Assembly: GCA_003260075.1 (NCBI GenBank)
Contig: QLIY01000264.1
Span: 1 to 64,000 of the forward strand
DNA length: 64,000 nt
From: Phallusia mammillata
Taxonomy: Eukaryota; Chordata; Ascidiacea; Phlebobranchia; Ascidiidae
Reading direction: 5' to 3'
Shown here: piece after piece, positions 45,401-54,476 of the stretch
Layout of the letters: the number at the start of each line of letters is the position of its first letter
How positions within the stretch are numbered: the stretch's first letter is position 1
Program-made: the position numbers and the translations under genes
Notes under the pieces: model-generated
What the model was told of the DNA's origin: nothing
Seen by the model: the letters and a program-made list of their open reading frames with translations, nothing else
Databases searched by the model: none

Positions 45401-48400
45401 TTAAAATAGGTTTTAGTGTATGTGCAAAGGCAACATGTGCTAAGCCACCCTTCTAGTTGATAACTTGTTTATATTCTATTTGAATATACCAACAATACAA
45501 GTTATCACTAACTAATTTACAACATCAGTCAGAAAGATTTTTCTAGTAATAACAATGTTAAAAACATTCATACTCACCTATTAGTTGGTAATCAGACATG
45601 CTGGTTGTCACAAATTTGACAAACATGTTGTGAAATGTTTCACGCTTGTCTAAAATATAATAACAAACAAATTGTGTAATATAAGATTACAGTACACACA
45701 TACACAGTGGCAAGGAGAAAGAAGCTTGTTAAATTCAAGAGTGGCAAGAAGAAAGAAGCATATTTAATTTTTTTTATCTTTGGATGGCGTAAAAATGTCA
45801 GCTAATGGGTTATTACATGGTTTTCCATTTCTTTTGTATTGGTTTTAGGGAATATAAACCTAGAATATAAAGAGGTTCATCAAGGGTTCTTGCCTGTATG
45901 ACGCCGCTGCAAAATTCGTGTGAACATGGATGAGAGTCCCCAATCAATGACCTGGTTGGTTGTTCTGCCTTTTTCTTCACCTGCAATATACAAGAGTAAA
46001 ATATGTTAAATGAAAATTTTGTTATTGTGTTATTTGTTAGAAACTATTCTTTCATTCACAGTTCATCAAATTCTTTGCATCCATAAAATCATATGGTAGT
46101 CTTTAACGTTTCATCATGTTTACTAACCATCTTTGTGGTCATCTCCAAGCAAAAATCCACAGATGAAGTGTCGAACCATAGACCAGTGGCTTTCATGGAT
46201 AACCTGGTGAATGATTTCGTTAAATTGTGATTCAGGCATTGCCATGCAGATGTACACAGCTGCAAACATCTCTTGCAATGTCTGATGCATGAAGTAGAAG
46301 ATTACCTTGTCACCTTCAAATAGTCTTGGGCATAAAGCTACTTCGATAACGAAATCTTGTATATTTACATCCACCAATTTCACCTTTTCTAAATCATCAT
46401 TTGTAAACACTACTGTTTTGCGAACCATTCCATTGTAAGCCATTCTACCAAGTGGTTCAATAAGTTCACGAAATGGTATTCCTTGTTTGTGAACGGAGTT
46501 TTCAAACTGAAGTAAAACCGATTTAAATACCTTGGTGGTTGTGTCAAGTTGGTTTACATTTACATGCAAACCAGCATAAACCACAAACTGTAACAATAAT
46601 GGGTTGTGGCAAAGTTGAAGTAAATGGGGTGCATTAGTGTTCAATCTCTTCCACAAATAATCAGCTTGACTTCCGGCGAAGTGACAAAATAGCTTATGCA
46701 TGCCATCTGTTGGAAGATCACCAACAACAACTGTAAGATTTGGGCGCAACGCTTGTGGAATTGAAAAGATAGAATGCGTTCGGGATGTAAAAATTAGCAA
46801 GCAATCGCTAAAAAAGTTTTTGGAGCAAAAGTTTGCTACAAGATGCTGAATTGGCAAAGCTTTATCATAGGACACATTGGGTGGTTGTTTGTTGCTTAGC
46901 TTCCATTTGGATTGGTCATACCCGTCAAAAATCAAGACACATTTCTCTTGATTTTTTAACATCCATTCAAAAGCATTATCTCGAGTTTTTTGATCTACGT
47001 CTTTGAAAGGAAAGTCAATTAAAAGTTGTTGGGAAGTGAGAACCATATCATAACTTAAATCCATAAACCTCAAAAAAATCACAAAAAACTTGGCGGATTT
47101 GGCCAATCTTTTTGCCAATGTTGTCTTTCCACAGCCTGCAGGACCAATAAGAGCCAGGAAACCAATGCCCATCATTGTAGCTAGTAGGTTATTGAAGTCG
47201 ATAATTTTTAAGATATTAAACTTTTCAAATTTATTTTGTTCAGTTGATGGATAGAAAGGCTCCTGTTTCGGTGGATCTTTGATTTTATAGATGTCACTTT
47301 CAGCTAAGTTCTGATACACTTCTGGAAATTCTGACTGATATACAGGCAAACCATGTATAACCTCTTTTGCTTGAAGTTTTTCTGTCTGATGCTGTTGAAT
47401 TGTGTCTGCAGCTTGTTTTAAAATTGTTTCTGTGTACAAAATATAAAAGAAAAATGGTTCTTGTGGAATGATTGTTTGAGTTTTTAAGGACACAATTTTT
47501 TCACTAGGCAATATTAGTATCTCACAACACTAAATTCTGTCTTTCAACTGTGAGTTATTTATGTTTTGGGTGTTGGTTGTGGGGTTTCTGGAAAAAAAAA
47601 CTGTTCTTGTCATGTCACACCCACACATTTGCAATAATTGAACTTTTTTGTTGCAGTCATATTTATCTTTGGCTTTATTTGTGACCCAATTCAGGCACAC
47701 ATGAAAAAAATGTTGCCAACCCTGAGAAGAAAACCCTCTCTTATCAATCGGTGCAAATATTGCTAAACTTTTTGTTTGAAGCCCAACAACACGAAAGTAA
47801 GTCCTTATGGTTTTTGTTTTTAAAAGAAGTTTTTTCCTTTCTTTACTTAACTTCCACAAACAGCTAAAAATGATTGTCAATAAAGCAGTAGAGTGATTTC
47901 TTTTACCTGGGTCTTTGCACAATATTTTAAGAGAGGTTAAACTGTGCTGGTTAATAGAATATATATGTAATTAAAATCAATACTAGAAAAGTGGCTTTCT
48001 GATATACTTCCATTTTAAATGTTCTATACGATATTTACTAGTGATGGGACGATACCAGGTTTTGAAGCGAGTGCCAATACCGAGTACGAGTACCACATGT
48101 ATGTACCTTCGATGCTGAGTACGATTACCGAGTACTTAAGTATAGCGCTGTACTTAGTTGTATATCACTGTCTAATTTGTCTGCCATTGCCGGGGTACAG
48201 ACGTTCACACACACATGCCGAAAAATTTAATCTCCACGTGAAAGTGCTTGAAAATATACGTAACTTTGCGGAACTTTTTCCCGATTTTGTGCTGTCCGAA
48301 GCCAATATTGGCAAGAAGTTGCTTGTATTCTTATGGTGTAAATCGGCCTTCGGTACTCGCACGTTGGTATCGAAACCTGAGACAAAATATTTCGATACCG

Positions 48401-50715
48401 AGTACGAGTATCGATACCACTGAAATCGTTCGATACCANNNNNNNNNNNNNNNNNNNNNNNNNNNNNNNNNNNNNNNNNNNNNNNNNNNNNNNNNNNNNN
48501 NNNNNNNNNNNNNNNNNNNNNNNNNNNNNNNNNNNNNNNNNNNNNNNNNNNNNNNNNNNNNNNNNNNNNNNNNNNNNNNNNNNNNNNNNNNNNNNNNNNN
48601 NNNNNNNNNNNNNNNNNNNNNNNNNNNNNNNNNNNNNNNNNNNNNNNNNNNNNNNNNNNNNNNNNNNNNNNNNNNNNNNNNNNNNNNNNNNNNNNNNNNN
48701 NNNNNNNNNNNNNNNNNNNNNNNNNNNNNNNNNNNNNNNNNNNNNNNNNNNNNNNNNNNNNNNNNNNNNNNNNNNNNNNNNNNNNNNNNNNNNNNNNNNN
48801 NNNNNNNNNNNNNNNNNNNNNNNNNNNNNNNNNNNNNNNNNNNNNNNNNNNNNNNNNNNNNNNNNNNNNNNNNNNNNNNNNNNNNNNNNNNNNNNNNNNN
48901 NNNNNNNNNNNNNNNNNNNNNNNNNNNNNNNNNNNNNNNNNNNNNNNNNNNNNNNNNNNNNNNNNNNNNNNNNNNNNNNNNNNNNNNNNNNNNNNNNNNN
49001 NNNNNNNNNNNNNNNNNNNNNNNNNNNNNNNNNNNNNNNNNNNNNNNNNNNNNNNNNNNNNNNNNNNNNNNNNNNNNNNNNNNNNNNNNNNNNNNNNNNN
49101 NNNNNNNNNNNNNNNNNNNNNNNNNNNNNNNNNNNNNNNNNNNNNNNNNNTTTACGTTTTGGGGGCCTGTGGGTGAACCGCTGGGTCAATCGGGGTCAAA
49201 CTTCAGGAGGATCAAATTTGGATTATTAACTAACATATCTGTAAATTTGAAGCACTCTTTCTTGACCAAATGCGTCTCACAAACCAACGTTAGACAGAAG
49301 AACAAATACGGACAAAAACAATATGTGTCCCCTTCAGGGAAGGGGACCCATAATAATTGTTTGGTATGTGTGGACAATCCAAGGATTTTCTTTATAAAAG
49401 ATGGGCTACCATTTGAGATTAATAATCCTGGTGCTGTTAACGTGTGTATATGTCAGAGAATAAATTGGATCCAATCTGTAAATTAATATTTGCTATTGTT
49501 TACAAACACTTACCATCAGTTCCTTTGTCATGTGTAGCACTGCGTTGAGTCTTTTCAGTCTTATCTGAACAAAAGAGTAATATATTGTTAGTAAAAAAGC
49601 AAAAATGTTATCTTGATAAATGTAGTGTTGTTGCCAGGCATTGTTTATAAACTTTCCTTTTGCTCAACCTACAATAGTATAAGACTCATCCAATGTTTCT
49701 TTATCAGAAAAAATAACATTACTTTCAAACTCAAATATGTTTTACATAAACATCAACATGTATATAAGAGAATGTATTACAATTTATATGAAAACTTACT
49801 CAAATCATTGCCAACAATGTTAATCACAGAATGTGATATAGAGGTTCGATCAAAGTTGGCTGTGAAGGTTTCTGCAAGACAAACATCAATAGCTTTGTTT
49901 TCACATTTCTGTTACTGTGTCATGATTTTTTGTATACATGCCACAGTTGTAAAATAGGACTGGGCATATCTAGAAATTTTAAGAGATGGGGTCCAACAGT
50001 TTTGGGGATGATATCAATTGTTCTGCTTTAGGAAATTTTGCTTATAAATGTCTATACAAAATTTTATGTTTTGGAGGCATGTGTGTAAGCTGGTGGGTCA
50101 TCTGAGGTCAAACCTCTAAAAGAATTAACTTTACTTTTCAAGTCGGTGTAGAGTGTTCCTAATAAAAATATAGTGTTCCTAAGATTTCTAACAAACGTAT
50201 TTGTAAATTTAGATAAGTTTGAATCACTCTTTCTGGACCAAACTGTTGAAACAAATCAGCAATAGATAGAAAAAAGAACAAGAATTCAGACAAAAAATTA
50301 TGTGTCAGAGAAGGAGAGTGATAAAAAATCTTGAAACAAACAGCAAAATAAAAGTTGGCAACAAATAACAAAACAAACAAGTCACCTGTCTGCTTTTGTC
50401 CCAAACTTTGATCATTCTGAAAAACAGAAAAAAATGTTTTCGATAACAGAAAAAGGTGTACAGCTAGATACATAATTCAAGAACCCTAAGTTTAAAAAGA
50501 GTTACGAACGCAGCGAATTATAGCACCTTATAAATGCTAATGTACAGCCTACAGCCTACAGCCTTCATTTTATATGGCTTAATTAATCCTTGTATTGCAA
50601 TACAAACATTGTTAAATTTGCTTAAATTTTGAAAGACAAACAATTAAAAGTTAACACACAACCACAATAACATACATACCTCAACATTATGACTGCTTGA
50701 ACTAGGCTGGTCCAT
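42435..50715 (-). CDS. NACHT-LRR (NLR) protein, about 11 exons
   Basis: Exons are 50680-50715 (MDQPSSSSHNVE), 50386-50416, 49800-49871, 49514-49564, 46128-47429 (NACHT), 45894-45980 (GC donor), 45578-45649, 44427-44662, 44110-44259, 43811-43972 and 42435-42626. Phases agree at every junction, including across the N gap. The protein is about 795 residues. It has Walker A GPAGCGKTTLAK, Walker B VLIFDGYD, sensor LIFTSRTHSI and the NACHT-distal FYFMHQTLQEMFAAVY, then LRR exons with the repeated pattern LNLS.NkF...ISGCL..VR.LeL..C.I...G. No CARD, DEATH, PYD or TIR is visible; the first 64 residues are Ser/Thr/Asn-rich with one SHSVINIVGND stretch. It is probably a cytosolic innate immune sensor. 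The 3' end is uncertain: the last LRR exon reads to TAA at 42435-42437, but a donor at 42466 matches the exon length of its sisters. Confidence 0.88.
42713..43757. repeat. Hairpin-ended mobile element in NLR intron, copy 1
   Basis: It begins ATTATGG and then a perfect hairpin of 9-base stem and 3-base loop (GTCCCCTTC CCT GAAGGGGAC, 42723-42743). It ends near TGTGCTAAGCCACCCTTCTAG. The same beginning and end occur at 44878-45459 with an internal deletion. There is no long TIR and no coding capacity. A terminal hairpin without TIRs recalls Helitron-type ends, but the CTRR signature is not evident, so the class is left open. Confidence 0.6.
44878..45459. repeat. Hairpin-ended mobile element in NLR intron, copy 2 (deleted)
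   Basis: It starts TTATGGGTCCCCTTCCCTAG, so the second hairpin arm is lost, and ends TGTGCTAAGCCACCCTTCTAG like copy 1. The shared interior includes CATTTATAGGTGTC, GTGTTCAACCCTGTA and CATGTTTGGGCACCCATGAG. It lies in the intron between the last post-NACHT exon and the first LRR exon. Confidence 0.6.
48039..48438 (+). repeat. TIR element with GATACC/GAGTACGAG motifs, running into the N gap
   Basis: It starts TAGTGATGGGACGATACC, a hAT-style end, and contains dyads built from GAGTACGAGTA and GGTATCGA. At 48395-48425 it reads GATACCGAGTACGAGTATCG followed by ATACCACTG. The right terminus is lost in the gap. The palindromic content may explain why the assembly failed here. Confidence 0.55.
48439..49150. 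other. Scaffold gap of 712 N
   Basis: It lies within the NLR intron between exons 49514-49564 and 46128-47429. Before it every spacer is G on the plus strand; after it every spacer is C. The contig on the right therefore appears to be placed in reverse-complement orientation relative to the one on the left. Confidence 0.95.
49151..49357. repeat. Hairpin-ended element end, inverted relative to copy 1
   Basis: It ends with the same hairpin in opposite orientation (GTCCCCTTC AGG GAAGGGGAC, 49327-49347) followed by CCATAATAATT. A diverged relative lacking the hairpin lies at about 50030-50310, sharing AAATTT.GA, CACTCTTTCT.GACCAAA and GACAGAAGAACAA-type segments. Both sit in NLR introns. Confidence 0.55.
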
Positions 50716-50999
50716 TTATTCTTATGGCAGAAATGACAAACTTAGTTGGCATGTTTAGGCTTCATAAATGCAAAAGGCATTTTACTGGTAACAAAAAACT
50801 TTAACATTTTTCAGAACATTTCAATAAATTAATGAACTTCAAGAACAATGGATTTGATCATCATCGGCACTTCTGCATGCAAAACCATTTTGGTCCATTT
50901 TATCAAACATTTTCTAAAAGGTCAGTTTACACCTTTTCATAAAGCTTTCGTACATATGGTAAAAAATATGGCCAAGGTTATTTTATAGGTCATAGCAAC

Positions 51000-51137
51000 C
51001 AGTGGTGGGATTCAAATTTTTTGTCAGCCGGTTCTGTTACAAAAAGTCCATTGACAGTAACTTGTAATGCTAACGGTTCGCTGATCTCATCAAATTTCAT
51101 GAGACGGTTCTATCAAACCAGCTGAATCCCGCCACTG
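51000..51137 (+). repeat. hAT MITE with 8-base target duplication, copy A
   Basis: TIRs are CAGTGGTGGGATTC and GAATCCCGCCACTG. The flanking octamers ATAGCAAC (50992-50999) and ATATCAAC (51138-51145) match at seven of eight bases, which is the hAT hallmark. The 138-base element has no coding capacity. Confidence 0.85.
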
Positions 51138-51504
51138 ATATCAACTATTGGGAATTTTTTAAGTTCATGTGATAGAAATGCATTGTGAAGAGTCTAAGGT
51201 TTGTTACTTGTACTATTTTAGCAACTTTTTTGTAAAATGGTTTATTAAACCCGGCAAAAACTTGTGCAATAAACATTCCTGTCAAATTGTTTTTGTAACA
51301 TCACCGAACAAGAGAAAAAGCAGAATAAGCATGTTGTTTTGTTAGGTCTTTAAAGTCCGACTCACAAGCTTAATATCTTTTTCCCACTTCTCAACAGGCC
51401 TCCCTTCTTTCTTTAGCTGCTACATTTATAAATGTTAAAAACTTAGCTCAATCAGGGTCTGCCCTGTGGTATGGTGTGGAGGTGGACTGTGGACTAGACC
51501 ACTA

Positions 51505-51960
51505 GAGTTCCTTCTCGAGAAATTCTCGTCGAGATTATTTTTATTTATTTCTCTCGTCGAGAAATTTTTATTTATTTCTCGAGAAAAATTATGTCACGTA
51601 TCTTAAACAAAAAGTAAATGCGACACCTCTTATTACGTGTATTTTTCGTTTCAACTCGCCTCTAGAGCGGACTGGGCACATAACTTTCTTATTTTGCTTC
51701 CGAAACAGCCATTTTTAACGTGCGTTGCCGCTAAACTTTCACCTTTCCCAGGCAGAAGTCGCGCCTGGTTGATTTGCTAGCGAATCACTACTTGCGATCG
51801 TTACTAGAAGCGAAAAAACGTACAATCGGAATTTTTTTTGTTTGTTTTTGTTACAAAATCGGTTTAAATAAAAATTTCGAGACTCTCGAGATTCTCGAGA
51901 AATGGATTTTTAATTTCTCGTTTCTCGAGAAACAAAAAAATCGAGAAATAGAGGAACCCT
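51505..51960 (+). repeat. TIR element rich in TCTCGAGAAA
   Basis: The left end TAGAGTTCCTTCTCGAGAAA is mirrored by a right end reading, on the minus strand, TAGGGTTCCTCTATTTCTCG. Both arms contain repeated CTCGAGA and AAATTTTTATTT blocks. The spacing and style suggest a hAT-like non-autonomous element, but no matching octamers flank it. Confidence 0.55.
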
Positions 51961-51965
51961 ACTGT

Positions 51966-52204
51966 GGACATGTCTAAAATACGGGAATACGGGACGACGG
52001 AAATACGGAAATTGAGGTCTGAAAGACGGGAGAGACGGGGTTACGGGAAAGCGCATATTCAACATGACTAAAAGACGGGACTGGGTGAAAGTTCAACGCA
52101 GTTCTTATAGCGTTAGACGGGACTACGGAAAAGCGTTTGTTAGACTCGATTAAAAGACGGGTCTGGTTGAAAGTTCACACGCAGTTCTTATAGCGTTAGA
52201 CGGG

Positions 52205-52287
<83 letters not shown>

Positions 52288-53372
52288 AAAAACTACGTAA
52301 GCAAGTGTTGCAAAATATCTGTTTCTCTCGAGTTTTACCTTCTTGACAATGCCCATCCTCGTCGCATTTGTGCCACAGGTTGGGTTGGTCGTTTGTTTCG
52401 AAAAGGCCCGAAAAGCATTCATTCGAGAGCGGAAATATAGGGCAATTACAACTTTTCCACATTCTACCCCCCCCCCCATTCATTCGAGAGCGGAAATATA
52501 GGGCAATTACAACTTTTCCACATTTTCTGCTGCTCATAAAAGTTAATCTTTAAACTTTTCATTATGACGTTTTGGACTGTCGCATCGCTGGGAATAAACC
52601 TAAGCCAGTTACGAGCTTTATGTCACAGTTTTGGCGATGGGAATGTTGTTTAGTATGGAAAAACAATTTAAGAAACCCTCTTAACATACAGTCGCGCTAT
52701 TCCTGTTTGTGTAAGACGGTACTGCTCATGTTTATACACTAGCTCTGAAAACTTATCAAAGTTTTGGAATCATTGATTAGTTGAACTTTATGTTTCGTCA
52801 ATCATATTTTCAAGCGTATATATGGGTGGCAAATTTATTTTCTGACTTAAACTTTCGCTGGCATTTGTTGTCGCTGTCCGGCCAATAATCTGCAGTTGTG
52901 TTTTTATGTCTTCTTTCAGGGACCGGTCAAGTAACCACGAAAAGATAAGGAACATGTGCTGCTAAGAATTTAAGAGCAATCCTCATAATCATCCAGTCTC
53001 GTCTAGCGCTGTAAGAACTACCTTTGAACTTTCACCCGGTCCCGTCTTTTAGTCATGTCTATAACAAACGCTTTTCCGTAGTCCCGTCTAATGCTATAAA
53101 AACTATAAGTGAACTTTCACCCAGTCCCGTCTGTTAATCATGTCGAACAAATGCTTTTCCGTAGTCCCGTCTAACGCTATAAGAACTGCGTGTGAACTTT
53201 CACCTAGTCCCTTCTTTTAGTCATGTTGAATATGCGCTTTCCCGTAGTCACGCCTCTCTCGTCTTATAGTTCGGCACCTTTCCCGTATGTCCCGTAACCC
53301 CGTCTCTCCCGTCTTTTAGACCTCAATTTCTGTATTTCCGTCGTCCCGTATTTCCGTATTTTAGACATGTCC
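51966..53372. repeat. Fold-back element with long subrepeated inverted arms
   Basis: The left arm (51966-52205) begins GGACATGTCTAAAATACGGG. The right arm (about 53025-53372) ends with its complement, CCCGTATTTCCGTATTTTAG then ACATGTCC. Inside each arm an approximately 82-base subunit (AAAAGACGGG.CTGG.TGAAAGTTC ... GCGTTAGACGGGA) is repeated about twice on the left and three times on the right. The 80-base C run (52206-52285) sits at the inner edge of the left arm. The centre (52286-53024) is unique apart from a spacer duplication at 52467-52477. Long arms with internal subrepeats are the fold-back (FB-like) architecture. Confidence 0.75.
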
Positions 53373-54476
53373 GTATGGTGTTAGTAGCTGTAGCTCTACC
53401 ACCATTCTATTTTAATTTTAAGGAACAAGGGCTTTGGGTAAGGTCCAGTCTGTAGAACATGGCAGTTCCCGACGAGATCTCGTGCGTGCAGGACCTATAC
53501 GTCCCGCGTGCGCGCGTGCAACTACCAGAGTGAAGCTGGTGAACAATCGCTATTGCGCTAAAACTAAAAAAGATACGGTACTGAAATTTGCCATATGCTG
53601 CCATACTCTGCAGACTGGGATAAGGTTAATTTTTTTCTCTTCAAAGTCTGATCATGCACATTTTGGCTTCTGAACATTTTCGAAAGATGTGGACACATTT
53701 TGGCACTTGCTCATTTACAAAAAATTGTGCGCACATTTACTCCCGCGCTATTCACGCACATGGTGCAAAAAATAACCATTGTCATTCTGCCAGAATGGTA
53801 AAAAATATCACACCCCCAAAGTTGTTTATGACTCAGCGTCTATTTTCAGCAACTATGACGCAATAACAATCATTTTTACTCCTATTTATATCAATTTTAA
53901 ATCATAGTAAAGTTGTTTAAATAAGAATTATTATTGTTTATGTCAAAAAACTGTTGTACTGGGTTTGATAGCTTAGCCCTAAACTTTAGTTCAGTAGCGT
54001 AAATAGCCATCTCCAACACCCGAAGGGACATTTTTTGTATTTTCGCGCCTAAAATTGTGTAATGGGGTTTGCACCATTGCGTTGTCATTAGGTGGTGTTT
54101 TTACTGCAAACACTTTGCAAACTGACAAAAAAAAGCTGAAGGGTATCCCGTACAAGTTTGGCACCAATTTTATTGTTTATCGATTAAGGATTGTGAAACA
54201 ATCATTTGGAATTTATTTGCACTACTTCGTCTTGATTGTCATCTTTTCGTCTTGGAATGGAGTGTCTATAAAATATGAAGGTAGGCTATTAGATATTAGT
54301 ATGTTTCGCAACAGTAAAATTCAATTATTTGCAAACATGCGTCAAATAGTTTTACATCCACAATTTACCGAACAATTTATTCTACGAATAGTAAATTATT
54401 GCTAAATCGTGTTTATAGGGCCTTAAACTAAACTCTATAATTTAAACATCTTGAGGGTATTTAGCAGCAAGAGCGT

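Larger units (their letters stand above)
50716..54476. other. Intergenic region between NLR start and CLCA stop
   Basis: No gene was recognised. It holds the hAT MITE at 51000-51137, the CTCGAGAAA element at 51505-51960, the fold-back element at 51966-53372 and two poly-C spacers. The NLR 5' end and promoter should lie just above 50715; I see no clear core promoter motif. Sequence from 53400 to 54470 shows nothing I can name. Confidence 0.6.

Noticed and set aside
47530..47922. A 130-residue minus-strand frame upstream of the NACHT exon.
   Set aside because: The phase-matched splice from 49514-49564 to 47429 skips it, and it shows no recognisable domain. A short alternative exon cannot be excluded.
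48227..49486. Long frames on both strands through the N gap.
   Set aside because: They are translated through unknown bases, so they are meaningless as proteins.
52150..52537. Minus-strand reading frames with long glycine or proline stretches across the C run.
   Set aside because: They exist only because a homopolymer has no stop codons; there are no splice signals or family features.
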